Below the pieces are notes generated by a model, which saw only the letters and a list, made by a program, of their open reading frames with translations, was not told the DNA's origin and searched no databases. This document shows positions 36,724-45,564 of a DNA stretch of 64,000 nucleotides, one piece after another. This DNA comes from Mycobacterium mantenii (lineage in GTDB: Bacteria; Actinomycetota; Actinomycetes; Mycobacteriales; Mycobacteriaceae). The first letter of the stretch is position 1. Each line of letters opens with the position of its first letter. The position numbers and the translations under genes were made by a program. The stretch lies in contig NZ_AP022590.1 of the NCBI RefSeq assembly GCF_010731775.1, forward strand, positions 3,286,001-3,350,000, in the 5' to 3' direction.

Positions 36724-37329
36724 CTAGGCGGGACGAAGGAGCGCGACCAGGAAATCGGAGTCGTCGGTGAACGGCCGCAGATCCCAGGTGGACAGCAGCA
36801 GATCGGGCACGAAGCCCGCGTCGACCGCGTCGTTGATGAACTCGCCGAACTCGTAATCGCGGCCGGCGCCGAAGCCGATCGCGGCCCGGCCGTCGTCCGC
36901 GACGTGGGCACGCAGCCGGCTCAGCACCTGGATCCGGGTGCTCGGGGCCAGGAACGTCATGACGTTGCCGGCGGACACGATGACGTCGAAGGGTTCGGCG
37001 ATGCCGCGCGCGGGCAGGTCCAGCTCGGCGAGGTCGCCGACCAGCCAGCGCGGGCCGGGGTAATCCTCCTCGGCCGCCGCGATCAGCGCCGGGTCGACGT
37101 CCACACCGACCACCCGGTGACCCACCGTGGCCAGATAGCCGCCCAACCGGCCGGGCCCGCAGCCGGCGTCGAGGATCCGGGCGCCGCGCGGCGCCATGGC
37201 GTCCACGAAGCGGGCCTCGCCGGCCAGGTCGTCGCCGGCGCGGACCATGGCGCGGAAACGCTCGATATACCAATGCGAATGCCCCGGATCGACAGCGACC
37301 TTCTGCATCCAGATGCTCTGCTCGACCAT
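36724..37329 (-). CDS. Class I SAM-dependent methyltransferase
   Basis: A 201-residue Rossmann methyltransferase. Motif I is ILDAGCGPGRLGGYLA, motif II VVGVDVDPALIAAAE, then PRWLVGDLAELDL and FDVIVSAGNVMTFL. The N-terminal HSHWYIERF is typical of a group annotated only as methyltransferases. ATG at 37329 (MVEQSIWMQ) is 18 bases from the divergent spoU start, so each gene's promoter must lie in the other gene's 5' end. The acceptor is unknown. Confidence 0.88.
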   Translation of the reverse strand: MVEQSIWMQKVAVDPGHSHWYIERFRAMVRAGDDLAGEARFVDAMAPRGARILDAGCGPGRLGGYLATVGHRVVGVDVDPALIAAAEEDYPGPRWLVGDLAELDLPARGIAEPFDVIVSAGNVMTFLAPSTRIQVLSRLRAHVADDGRAAIGFGAGRDYEFGEFINDAVDAGFVPDLLLSTWDLRPFTDDSDFLVALLRPA

Positions 37330-37347
37330 GCGACCATTATCGGCGTT

Positions 37348-37812
37348 GTGTTCAAGCTGATGTTCGTGTCCCCGCGGATCCCGCCCAACACGGGCAACGC
37401 CATCCGCACGGTGGCGGCAACGGGCTGCGAATTGCATCTGGTCGAGCCGATGGGATTCGACCTGTCCGAACCCAAGCTGCGCCGTGCCGGGCTGGACTAC
37501 CACGACCTCGCGTCGGTCACCGTGCACGCCTCGCTGGCGGCGGCCTGGCCCGCGCTGTCACCGGAGCGGGTGTTCGCGTTCACCTCGCACGCGCCCACCT
37601 CGTTCGCCGACGTGCGCTACCGGGCCGGCGACGTGCTGATGTTCGGCCCCGAACCCACCGGGCTGGACGCCGCGACGCTGGCCGACCCGCACATCACCGC
37701 GCAGGTGCGCATCCCGATGCTCGCGGGCCGGCGTTCGCTGAACCTGTCCAACGCCGCGGCGATCGCCGTCTACGAGGCCTGGCGGCAACACGGCTACCCG
37801 GGTGCGCTGTGA
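37348..37812 (+). CDS. spoU: SpoU/TrmL-type tRNA 2'-O-methyltransferase
   Basis: A 154-residue SPOUT methyltransferase with a deep trefoil knot. Motif 1 is IPPNTGNAIRTVAATGCELHL (Asn and Arg conserved), motif 2 LMFGPEPTGL, and motif 3 RSLNLSNAAAIAVYEAWRQ. Short length without an N-terminal RNA-binding extension indicates the TrmL type that methylates the wobble ribose of some tRNA-Leu; the target here is inferred. The start is GTG at 37348, matching the 154-residue H37Rv SpoU. A CATTAT hexamer at 37335-37340 would place transcription start about at the GTG, compatible with a leaderless message. It ends exactly beside the nitroreductase stop. Confidence 0.93.
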   Translation: MFKLMFVSPRIPPNTGNAIRTVAATGCELHLVEPMGFDLSEPKLRRAGLDYHDLASVTVHASLAAAWPALSPERVFAFTSHAPTSFADVRYRAGDVLMFGPEPTGLDAATLADPHITAQVRIPMLAGRRSLNLSNAAAIAVYEAWRQHGYPGAL

Positions 37813-38457
37813 TTACCAGGCGTTCCAGTGGGTGAGCTGCTCGGCGGGCAGCCGCTTGGCCGGGCGGAAGTCGGTGCCCTTGGTGTAGGCGATGGGGAAC
37901 AGCCCGCCCTGGCTGTACTTGTCGTGCGGGATGCCGAGCACGTCCGCGACCTGCTGTTCACCGCCATTGAGCAGGTGCAGCGTGGTCCAGCAGGACCCCA
38001 ATCCCCGGGAGCGCAGCGCCAGGCAGAAGCTCCAGACCGCCGGGAACAGCGAGGCCCAGAACGAGACGCCGCCCAGCGGCTGCTTCTCCTCCCGGCCGAA
38101 GATGCAGGGGATCATCAGCACCGGGGCCTCGTGCATGTGCTCGGCCAGGTAGGTCGCGGAGTCCCGGACCTTGTCCATCCGCTGCCCCCGGGTGTCCCCC
38201 TCGCCGTACTCGGGAGCGGGTGAGCTGAGGTAGGCCCGGGCGTTTTTCAGGTAGACGTCCCCGATCGCCTTCTTCTTGTCCGCGTCCTCGACGAACACCC
38301 ATTGCCAGCCCTGCGAGTTGGAACCGGTCGGCGCCTGCAGCGCCAGCTCGAGGCATTCCATCAGCACCTCCCGCCCGACCGGCCTGTCGAAGTCCAGGCG
38401 CTTGCGGACCGAGCGGGTGGTGGTGAGGACTTCGTCGACGGACAGGTTGAGGGTCAT
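37813..38457 (-). CDS. Nitroreductase-family FMN flavoprotein
   Basis: A 214-residue dimeric flavoprotein. FMN-binding motifs are TTRSVRKRLDFDRPV near the start, LQAPTGSNSQGWQWVFV, and GLGSCWTTLHLLNGGEQQ late in the protein. The start ATG at 38457 (MTLNLSVDEVLTTT) gives the length of its H37Rv counterpart Rv3368c; a longer frame to 38496 adds an unlikely N-terminus. The physiological substrate is unknown, though members reduce nitro-compounds, quinones or act as NAD(P)H oxidoreductases. The stop codon abuts that of spoU. Confidence 0.9.
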   Translation of the reverse strand: MTLNLSVDEVLTTTRSVRKRLDFDRPVGREVLMECLELALQAPTGSNSQGWQWVFVEDADKKKAIGDVYLKNARAYLSSPAPEYGEGDTRGQRMDKVRDSATYLAEHMHEAPVLMIPCIFGREEKQPLGGVSFWASLFPAVWSFCLALRSRGLGSCWTTLHLLNGGEQQVADVLGIPHDKYSQGGLFPIAYTKGTDFRPAKRLPAEQLTHWNAW

Positions 38458-38545
38458 GCCGTGGAGACTACATTCGGCCGCGAAACTGTATTCCACGACG
38501 CGTTTCTCGAGTGAATCCGTCGCTAGCTGCAGTCTCGCGAAGACC

Positions 38546-41500
38546 TCAGCGGAAGTCGCGCGACTTCGAGCCGACCGCCAGGGTGATGCGGCCCATCCGC
38601 TCGGCGACGACGGTGATCGCGCCGCTGGCGTTTTGGACCTGCCCGCGCACCAGCAGCGCCGGGGCCGAGTTCGCCAGCTTGCGGTGCCGCGCCCACACCC
38701 CCGGCACGCAGAGCACGTTGACCATCCCGGTCTCGTCCTCGAGGTTGATGAACGTGACCCCCTGCGCCGTTCCGGGTCGCTGCCGGTGGGTGACCGCGCC
38801 CGCGATCAGCACCCGGTCGCCGTCGGGCACCGAGCCCAGTTTCTCGGCGGGCACCACCCCCATCGCGTCCAGATCGGCCCGGAGGAACTGCGTCGGGTAA
38901 CTGTCCGGGGAGACGCCGGTGGCCCACACGTCGGCGGCGGCCAGCTCCAGCTCGCTCATCCCGGGCAGCGCCGGGATGTGCGAGGACGACCCCACCCCGG
39001 GCAGCCGGCCCGGCCGCTGGGTGGCCGCCGCCCCGGCCGCCCACAACGCCTCGCGCCGGGACATGTCGAAGCAGCCCAGCGCCCCCGCCGTCGCCAGCGC
39101 CTCGGTCTGCGGCACCGAGAGCTGCAATCGGGTCGTCAGGTCCAGCAGAGAGGTGAACGGGCCGTTGACTTTTCGCTCGTCGACGAGTTGTTCGGCCAGA
39201 TCGTCGCCGATGTGGCGGACCGCACCCAGGCCGAGGCGGACCTCCGTCCCGTCGTTCTCGAGGGTGGCGTGCGCCAGGCTGGCGTTGACGTCCGGGCCGT
39301 GCACCGTCACGCCGTGCCGGCGCGCGTCGGCCACCAGCGACTGCGGCGAGTAGAACCCCATCGGCTGGGCGCGCAGCAGCGCCGCACAGAACGCCGCCGG
39401 GTGGTGCAGCTTGAACCACGACGAGTAGAACACCAGCGACGCGAAGCTCAGCGCATGGCTTTCCGGGAAGCCGAAATTGGCGAAGGCCTCCAGCTTTTCG
39501 TAGGTGCGGTCGATCACCTCGTCGTCGGCACCGTGCAGTGCGCGCATGCCCTCGTAGAACCGGCCGCGCAGCCGTCGCATGCGTTCGGTCGACCGCTTGG
39601 AGCCCATGGCGCGGCGCAGCTGATCGGCCTCGGCGGCCGAGAATCCGGCGCAGTCGACCGCGAGCTGCATCAACTGCTCCTGAAAGAGCGGCACTCCCAG
39701 CGTCTTTCGCAGCGCCGGCTCCATGGACGGGTGGTCGTAGACGACTGGGTCGAGACCGTTGCGCCGCCGGATGTAGGGGTGCACCGAGCCGCCCTGGATG
39801 GGGCCGGGGCGGATCAGCGCGACCTCCACCACCAGGTCGTAGAACACCCGCGGCTTCAGCCGCGGCAGGGTGGCCATCTGCGCGCGCGACTCCACCTGGA
39901 ACACGCCGACGGAATCGGCGCGGGCCAGCATCTCGTACACCGCCGGCTCGGAGAGGTCGAGGCGGGCCAGGTCCACCTCGATCCCCTTGTGCTCGGCCAC
40001 CAGGTCGATGGCATAGTGCAGCGCCGAGAGCATCCCCAGCCCGAGCAGGTCGAACTTCACCAAACCGATTGCCGCACAGTCGTCTTTGTCCCACTGCAGG
40101 ACGCTGCGATTCTCCATGCGCGCCCACTCCACCGGGCACACGTCGGCGATCGGGCGGTCGCAGATCACCATGCCGCCGGAATGAATCCCCATGTGCCGCG
40201 GCAGGTTCCGGATCTGGTTCGCCAAATCGACCACCGGTTCGGGGATGCCCTCCACATCGGGTGAGTCGGCCAGCCCGCTCCAGTGGCTGATCTGCTTGCT
40301 CCACGCGTCCTGCTGGCCCTGCGAGAAGCCCAGGGCGCGGGCCATGTCGCGCACCGCGATCTTGCCCCGGTAGGTGATGACGTTGGCGACCTGGGCGGCG
40401 TAGTCGCGGCCGTATTTGTCGTAGACGTACTGGATCACCTTTTCGCGCTGATCGGACTCGATGTCCATGTCGATGTCGGGCGGCCCGTCGCGGGCCGGCG
40501 ACAGAAAACGCTCGAACAGCAGCTCGTTGGCCACCGGGTCGACGGCCGTGACGCCGAGGGCGTAACAGACCGCGGAGTTGGCGGCCGATCCCCGGCCCTG
40601 GCACAGAATGTTGTTGTCCCGGCAGAACCGGGCGATGTCGTGCACCACCAGGAAATATCCCGGAAATGTCAGCTGGGCAATGACTTTCAGCTCGTGTTCG
40701 ATCTGGGAATACGCGCGTGGCGCACTTTCGGCCGATCCGTAGCGGTCGCGCGCGCCGGCCATGGTCAACTGCCGCAGCCAGCTGTCCTCGGTGCGCCCGG
40801 CGGGCACGTCGAACGGCGGCAGCTGCGGCGCGATGAGCGCCAGCCCGAACGCGCACTGCTCACCCAGGTCGGCGGCCGCGGCCACCACGTCGGGCCGCTG
40901 GGCGAACAGCCGGGCCATCTCCGCGCCGGAGCGCAGGTGCGAACCGCCCAGCGGGGCCAGCCAACCGGCGGCCGAATCCAGGGACTGCCGCGCCCGGATG
41001 GCGCCCATCGCCATCGCCAGCCGGCGCCGCGACGGCGCCGCGAAATGCGCGCCGGTGGTGGCGACGACGCCGACCCCGAAGCGTGGGGCCAGCGCGGCCA
41101 GCGCGGCGTTGCGTTCGTCGTCGAGCGGTTGACCGTGATGGGTCAGCTCGATACTGACCCGGTGAGCGCCGAACCGGTCCACCAGGTCGGCCAGTGCCCG
41201 CTCGGCCGCCGGTGGGCCGCCCTCGGAAAGCGCTTGTCGCACATGCCCTTTGCGACAGCCGGTCAGGATGTGCCAGTGCCCGCCGGCGGCCTCGGTCAGC
41301 GCGTCGACATCGTAACGGGGCTTGCCCTTCTCACCGCCGGCCAGATGCGCCGCGGCCAGTTGCCGCGACAACCGCCGGTAGCCCTCCGCCCCGCGGGCCA
41401 GCACCAGCAGGTGCGGGCCGGGTGGATCGGGCTGCTCGGTGCGGGCACCGGGGCCAAGCGACAGTTCGGCGCCGAACACGGTGTGCAGGTCGAGTTCGGC

Positions 41501-41827
41501 CGCCGCTTCGGCGAACCGCACCGCCCCGTACAGGCCGTCGTGATCGGTGAGCGCCAGGGCGCGCAGGTCCAGCCGGGCCGCCTCCTCGGCCAGCTCCTCG
41601 GGCGTGCTCGCCCCGTCGAGAAAGCTGAACGCCGAATGCGCGTGCAGTTCGGCATAAGCGACGGACGAGCGGGGCGCCCGCCCGTCATCCGGAGGCCGGT
41701 AGGTTCCACGCTTGGGCGACAGTGGGGCGTCCTCCCCGGGCACCACCGGCACGCCGGCATGGCGCGGCTTGCTGTCGAGCACCCGCTCCATTTCCGCCCA
41801 ACTCGGCGGCCCGTTAAACCAGCCCAC
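38546..41827 (-). CDS. dnaE2: Error-prone DNA polymerase III alpha subunit, DnaE2
   Basis: A 1093-residue C-family polymerase for translesion synthesis and SOS mutagenesis. It has the N-terminal PHP domain (AYAELHAHSAFSFLDGAS, ALALTDHDGLYGAVRF), the palm with the catalytic pair in PPDIDMDIES, and the thumb and fingers with FQEQLMQLAVDCAGFSAAEA and LRRAMGSKRSTERM. An OB domain lies near the end (RVLIAGAVTHRQRPGTAQG). It lacks the tau/clamp-interacting tail of DnaE1, as expected for DnaE2. ATG 41827 is preceded 13 bases upstream by a perfect LexA box, so DNA damage should induce it. It works with ImuA' and ImuB, encoded at 53.4-55.7 kb in this window. Confidence 0.96.
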   Translation of the reverse strand: MGWFNGPPSWAEMERVLDSKPRHAGVPVVPGEDAPLSPKRGTYRPPDDGRAPRSSVAYAELHAHSAFSFLDGASTPEELAEEAARLDLRALALTDHDGLYGAVRFAEAAAELDLHTVFGAELSLGPGARTEQPDPPGPHLLVLARGAEGYRRLSRQLAAAHLAGGEKGKPRYDVDALTEAAGGHWHILTGCRKGHVRQALSEGGPPAAERALADLVDRFGAHRVSIELTHHGQPLDDERNAALAALAPRFGVGVVATTGAHFAAPSRRRLAMAMGAIRARQSLDSAAGWLAPLGGSHLRSGAEMARLFAQRPDVVAAAADLGEQCAFGLALIAPQLPPFDVPAGRTEDSWLRQLTMAGARDRYGSAESAPRAYSQIEHELKVIAQLTFPGYFLVVHDIARFCRDNNILCQGRGSAANSAVCYALGVTAVDPVANELLFERFLSPARDGPPDIDMDIESDQREKVIQYVYDKYGRDYAAQVANVITYRGKIAVRDMARALGFSQGQQDAWSKQISHWSGLADSPDVEGIPEPVVDLANQIRNLPRHMGIHSGGMVICDRPIADVCPVEWARMENRSVLQWDKDDCAAIGLVKFDLLGLGMLSALHYAIDLVAEHKGIEVDLARLDLSEPAVYEMLARADSVGVFQVESRAQMATLPRLKPRVFYDLVVEVALIRPGPIQGGSVHPYIRRRNGLDPVVYDHPSMEPALRKTLGVPLFQEQLMQLAVDCAGFSAAEADQLRRAMGSKRSTERMRRLRGRFYEGMRALHGADDEVIDRTYEKLEAFANFGFPESHALSFASLVFYSSWFKLHHPAAFCAALLRAQPMGFYSPQSLVADARRHGVTVHGPDVNASLAHATLENDGTEVRLGLGAVRHIGDDLAEQLVDERKVNGPFTSLLDLTTRLQLSVPQTEALATAGALGCFDMSRREALWAAGAAATQRPGRLPGVGSSSHIPALPGMSELELAAADVWATGVSPDSYPTQFLRADLDAMGVVPAEKLGSVPDGDRVLIAGAVTHRQRPGTAQGVTFINLEDETGMVNVLCVPGVWARHRKLANSAPALLVRGQVQNASGAITVVAERMGRITLAVGSKSRDFR

Positions 41828-41840
41828 CCGCCCGAGTATA

Positions 41841-41856
41841 TCGAACTGATGTTCGA
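41841..41856. promoter_or_regulatory. LexA/SOS box upstream of dnaE2
   Basis: TCGAACTGATGTTCGA is a perfect match to the mycobacterial SOS operator TCGAAC-N4-GTTCGA. It lies 14 bases upstream of the dnaE2 start, where LexA would block initiation until cleaved. Confidence 0.95.
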
Positions 41857-41998
41857 TTAACCCCGGCTCAGTACAACCGTTGTTAAACCGATCTTCAACT
41901 CCTAAACAAGGTCTTAACGCTGCGGGTACTACCGCGGATCACGCGCTGCACAGATACTGGTACAAGTTCAAAGAAGCGGACTACAACGGGGACCGGGC

Positions 41999-43348
41999 AT
42001 GGCACAGACACTGGATACGGCATTCCTTCAAGCCCATGACCCGGACCAGCACGCGAGCCTGGCGATCGGGGCGGTCGCCATCGTCGGCGGCGTCGCGCCC
42101 GACTACGAGCGGCTGAAACGCCTTCTGGCGGAACGTATCCAGCCGATCGCGCGCTGCACGCAGCTGCTCCGCGCGCATCCGCTGAGCCAGGCGTGGGTCG
42201 ACTGCCCGGACTTCAACCTGGCCCACCATGTGCGCCGGGTGGCGATTCCCCACCCCGGTGACGAGGCCGAGCTGTCCCGGGCCATCGCCTACGCCCTGGA
42301 ACGGCCCCTGGATCTGGACCGGCCGCCGTGGGAGTGCTGGGTCATCGAAGGCCTCAAGGGCAACCGCTGGGCGATCCTGATGAAAACCCATCACGGCCTG
42401 CTCGACGGCAACTCGGCCGCGCGCCTGATCAGCCGGCTGTGCGACGACGCCGACGCCGATACCTTTGCCAACAACGCTGCGGGCAAGCAGGTTTCGCCAC
42501 CGCCGGTGGACAAACCGGGCTGGGCGGAGGCGCTGTGGCGGGCGTCGTCGGTCGCCGGCAACGTCACCGCCACCCTGGTCGGTGCGATGTGGCCGGCCGT
42601 GCGTACCGACGCGGCCACCACGTCCCAGCGCTACAGCACGGTGCGGGTCCCGATCGCCGACGTCGACAGCGTCTGCCGCAAGTTCAAAGTCAGCGCCAAC
42701 GATGTCGCGCTCGCCGCCATCACCGAGGGGTTCCGCACCGCGCTGCTCGGCCGCGGCGAGGAGCCGCGGGCCGACTCGCTGCGCACCCTGGCTCCGATGC
42801 CGGTCCGCTCGGCCATGCTCTCGCACCTGCCCGTCGAACACGACGACCCGGTGCGGCGCTTGCAGACGGTGCACACCAGGTGGCAGGCCAAGCAAAGCGC
42901 CCAGCCGCGACCGGCCGGCATCGTGGAGTCGGCGATCGGCTTCCTGCCAACCGTGTTGCGCAGCAACGTCTTACAGTTGCTCTCCCGCCTGCCGCAGCGC
43001 GCCATCGTGACGTTGGCCACCAACGCGCCGGGGCCGCGCCGTCGGCTTCAGGTGATGGGCCAGACGCTGGAACGGCTGCTGCCGATCCCCCCGACCGCCA
43101 CGGCGCTGCACACCGGCGTCGCGGTGTTGAGCTACGGCGACGAACTGGTCTTCGGGATCACCGCCGAACAGGGCGACGCGTTCGACGTCAAGCAGCTGGC
43201 CGCCGGCATCGAGCTGGGCATGGCGCGACTGGTGGCGCTCGGCGACGACTCCGTGCTGCTGTTCAACCGGCGCAAGCGTCCCGCGCGCCCGGTGGTTCGG
43301 CCCGTGCCGCCGACGCATCCGTCGGCGCCGGGGCAAGCGCGCCACTGA
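41999..43348 (+). CDS. Wax ester synthase/diacylglycerol acyltransferase (WS/DGAT)
   Basis: A 449-residue acyltransferase that joins acyl-CoA to diacylglycerol or long alcohols to form storage lipid. The catalytic motif HHGLLDG (KTHHGLLDGNSA) with the second His active is intact, as are PLDLDRPPWECWVIEGL before it, and, later, NVTSIAR-like TLAPMPVRSAM and TNAPGPRRRLQVMGQ. The C-terminal YGDELVFGITAEQGD segment is typical of the family. ATG 41999 starts MAQTLDTAFLQAH; members usually begin with a similar Leu/Asp-rich segment. It is divergent from dnaE2, and the position corresponds to Rv3371. The gap (41857-41998) may carry its promoter; no DosR box is evident. Confidence 0.92.
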   Translation: MAQTLDTAFLQAHDPDQHASLAIGAVAIVGGVAPDYERLKRLLAERIQPIARCTQLLRAHPLSQAWVDCPDFNLAHHVRRVAIPHPGDEAELSRAIAYALERPLDLDRPPWECWVIEGLKGNRWAILMKTHHGLLDGNSAARLISRLCDDADADTFANNAAGKQVSPPPVDKPGWAEALWRASSVAGNVTATLVGAMWPAVRTDAATTSQRYSTVRVPIADVDSVCRKFKVSANDVALAAITEGFRTALLGRGEEPRADSLRTLAPMPVRSAMLSHLPVEHDDPVRRLQTVHTRWQAKQSAQPRPAGIVESAIGFLPTVLRSNVLQLLSRLPQRAIVTLATNAPGPRRRLQVMGQTLERLLPIPPTATALHTGVAVLSYGDELVFGITAEQGDAFDVKQLAAGIELGMARLVALGDDSVLLFNRRKRPARPVVRPVPPTHPSAPGQARH

Positions 43349-43373
43349 TCCGTTCGCCGGAAGACCAACCACC

Positions 43374-44543
43374 GTGAGAAGGTTGGTCATGGGCAAGTCG
43401 GGGCCGGTTATCATCGACCCGCGCCGCCATGACGCGGTGCTCTTCGACGCCGACGGCGCGCTCGGCTCGACGTTGGCGGCCCAACTGCGGGAGAACGGGT
43501 TGGGCACTGCCGTCATCGCGGCCGACGGCCCGGTGCAGGCCGCCGACCGGCTGACGGTGCGCCCCGGCCGCTGCGTCGTGGTCGCCGGGGGCGCCGCGGG
43601 TGTCGAGGCCGCGCGCGCCGCGGGGTTCGCGTTGGTGATCGGCGTCGACCCGGGCGGGCAGGGCGACGCACTGGGTGAGGCCGGGGCCGACGCGGTGGTC
43701 GGGGACCTCGGCGACATCACCGTACGGACCGGGGATCACCGGATGTCGCAGCTGCCCGATGCGTTGCAGGCCCTGACAGGCGCCGCCGATGGCCCGGCCA
43801 CCCGGCGACCGGCCGTGTTCTTCGATTTCGACGGCACGCTCTCGGACATCGTCGACGATCCGGACGCGGCGCGGCCCGTCGCCGGGGCCACCGAGGCGCT
43901 GGGCAAGCTGGCCACCCGCTGCCCGGTCGCGGTGCTGTCCGGCCGCGACTTGGCCGACGTGACGAAACGCGTTGGCGTACCGGGTATCTGGTATGCGGGT
44001 AGCCACGGTTTCGAGCTGACCGCACCCGACGGCAGCCACCACCAGAACGACGACGCGGCCGCCGCCATCCCGGTGCTCGAACAGGCGGCCGGGCAGCTGC
44101 GCGACCGGCTGGGCGCGATCCCCGGTGTTGTGGTGGAGCACAAGCGATTCGGGGTCGCCGTGCACTACCGCAATGCCGCGCGTGACCGTGTCGGCGAGGT
44201 GCTGGCGGCGGTGCGCGCCGCGGGCCGCCGCGACGCGCTTCGGGTGACCACCGGCCGCGAGGTCATCGAGCTGCGCCCAGACCTGGACTGGGACAAGGGG
44301 AAAACGCTGCGCTGGGTGATCGACCACCTGCACGAGGCCGAGTCGGGTCCGCTGACGCCGGTCTACCTCGGCGACGACATCACCGACGAGGACGCGTTCG
44401 ACGCCGTGCGCGCCGATGGCGTGCCGATCCTGGTGCGGCACAGCGACGACGGCGACCGCGCCACCGCGGCGCTGTTCGCGCTGGACAGTCCCACCCTAGC
44501 CGCCGAATTCACCGACCGGCTGGCCGATCAGCTGGCGCGCTAG
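43374..44543 (+). CDS. otsB: Trehalose-6-phosphate phosphatase
   Basis: A 389-residue protein. The C-terminal HAD domain (about 140-385) removes phosphate from trehalose-6-phosphate. HAD motif I is FFDFDGTLSDI, motif II is VLSGRDLADV, motif III includes KRFGVAVHYRN and KGKTLRWVIDHL, and motif IV is YLGDDITDEDAF. The N-terminal third (HDAVLFDADGALGS) is a degenerate extra HAD-like domain, as in mycobacterial OtsB2. GTG 43374 or ATG 43389 can start it. Trehalose is needed for mycolate transfer and the envelope. It converges with htdY; its own TAG stop is the first codon of the 36 bp repeat. Confidence 0.94.
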   Translation: MRRLVMGKSGPVIIDPRRHDAVLFDADGALGSTLAAQLRENGLGTAVIAADGPVQAADRLTVRPGRCVVVAGGAAGVEAARAAGFALVIGVDPGGQGDALGEAGADAVVGDLGDITVRTGDHRMSQLPDALQALTGAADGPATRRPAVFFDFDGTLSDIVDDPDAARPVAGATEALGKLATRCPVAVLSGRDLADVTKRVGVPGIWYAGSHGFELTAPDGSHHQNDDAAAAIPVLEQAAGQLRDRLGAIPGVVVEHKRFGVAVHYRNAARDRVGEVLAAVRAAGRRDALRVTTGREVIELRPDLDWDKGKTLRWVIDHLHEAESGPLTPVYLGDDITDEDAFDAVRADGVPILVRHSDDGDRATAALFALDSPTLAAEFTDRLADQLAR

Positions 44544-44612
44544 CGGCGGTCGCAAGCGGGCCGCCGCCATCAGGGCTAGCGGCGGTCGCAAGCGGGCCGC
44601 CGCCATCAGGGC
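44541..44612. repeat. 36 bp tandem repeat between otsB and htdY, with a hairpin in each unit
   Basis: Two identical 36 bp copies at 44541-44576 and 44577-44612, and a 3-base start of a third, separate the convergent otsB and htdY. Each unit contains GCGGCGG, an 11-nt loop, and CCGCCGC, a 7 bp stem. The stop codon of otsB is in the first unit, and that of htdY begins just after the second. It is a likely bidirectional terminator as well as a candidate polymorphic locus. Confidence 0.9.
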
Positions 44613-45481
44613 TAGGCGTATTCCACCGCGCCGTCGTCGAGTACCACCCGACCGGCCTCCGATCCTTCGGCACCGGAAGCCTCGGTGCGGAACACCGCCT
44701 TACCCGGCTCGGTGCGCCAGATCAGCGTGGTCAGCGTCTCGCCCGGGAACACCGGCGAGGTGAACCGCGCGGCGATCGAGGTGACGTTGGCCGCGACGCC
44801 CTGGCCGAGCTCGGCCACCAGCGCGCGACCCGCAACCCCGTAGCTGCACAGTCCGTGCAGGATCGGCTTGGGGAAACCGGCCATCTCGCGGGCGAACCAC
44901 GGGTCGCTGTGCAGCGGGTTGCGGTCACCGGAGAGCCGGTAGATCAGCGCCTGGTCTTCGCGGGTGGGCAGGGCGATGCGGGCGTCGGGCTCGCGGTCGG
45001 GGAATTCGGGTGCGACCGGCCGCTGACCCGGCATGCCCCCGAAGCCGCCCTCGCCCCGGATGACCAGGGTGGTGAGCGTCTCGGCGATCAGCTGCCCGGA
45101 CTCCGGCTCGGTGCCACGGCCGCGCAACACCAGGATCGCGTTCTTGCCCTCGCCCTTGTCCTGGATGTCGGCGACCTCGGAAACCACCGAAAGCCTTCCC
45201 GCGGGCGGCAGCGGTGCATGCAGGCGGATGCTCTGCGATCCGTGTAACAGCATGGCCCAGTTGAACTTTCCGACCAGGCCGCCCGCGCCGAAGGCCGGGC
45301 AGCAGATCACCGCGTAGGTGGGCAGCACCTGCTGGTCGATGTCGTGGCTGTTCTCGGTGGTGAAAGCCAGGTCGTCGATCCCGGCGCCGACACCGAGCGC
45401 GTAGAGCAGCGTGTCCCGGTCGTTCCATTCGAACTGCATTGGTTCGGTGACCGCGCCGACGGCACTCGGATCAATCGCCAT
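44612..45481 (-). CDS. htdY: (3R)-hydroxyacyl-thioester dehydratase, HtdY type
   Basis: A 289-residue double hot-dog hydratase that dehydrates (3R)-hydroxyacyl-CoA. The hydratase-2 catalytic motif is in the second half: LSGDRNPLHSDPWFAREMAG, with Asp and His, followed by PILHGLCSYG. The first half (ICCPAFGAGGLVG) is the degenerate hot dog. ATG 45481 (MAIDPSAVGAVTEP) has a ribosome site AAGGAGA upstream and gives the length known for Rv3389c. A longer frame to 45523 is less likely. It is divergent from the lpqD gene. Confidence 0.93.
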   Translation of the reverse strand: MAIDPSAVGAVTEPMQFEWNDRDTLLYALGVGAGIDDLAFTTENSHDIDQQVLPTYAVICCPAFGAGGLVGKFNWAMLLHGSQSIRLHAPLPPAGRLSVVSEVADIQDKGEGKNAILVLRGRGTEPESGQLIAETLTTLVIRGEGGFGGMPGQRPVAPEFPDREPDARIALPTREDQALIYRLSGDRNPLHSDPWFAREMAGFPKPILHGLCSYGVAGRALVAELGQGVAANVTSIAARFTSPVFPGETLTTLIWRTEPGKAVFRTEASGAEGSEAGRVVLDDGAVEYA

Positions 45482-45564
45482 GGAAGTCTCCTTTCGAGGA
45501 TTTTCTGCACGTAACCATCGCAAACCCTTCCCACCGGAGCCGTCGGCAGGGCAGGCTAATCGCC

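Noticed and set aside
38276..41860. Several long frames (about 525-780 codons) on both strands over dnaE2
   Set aside because: DnaE2 has intact PHP and palm motifs in one continuous frame, so these are shadows.
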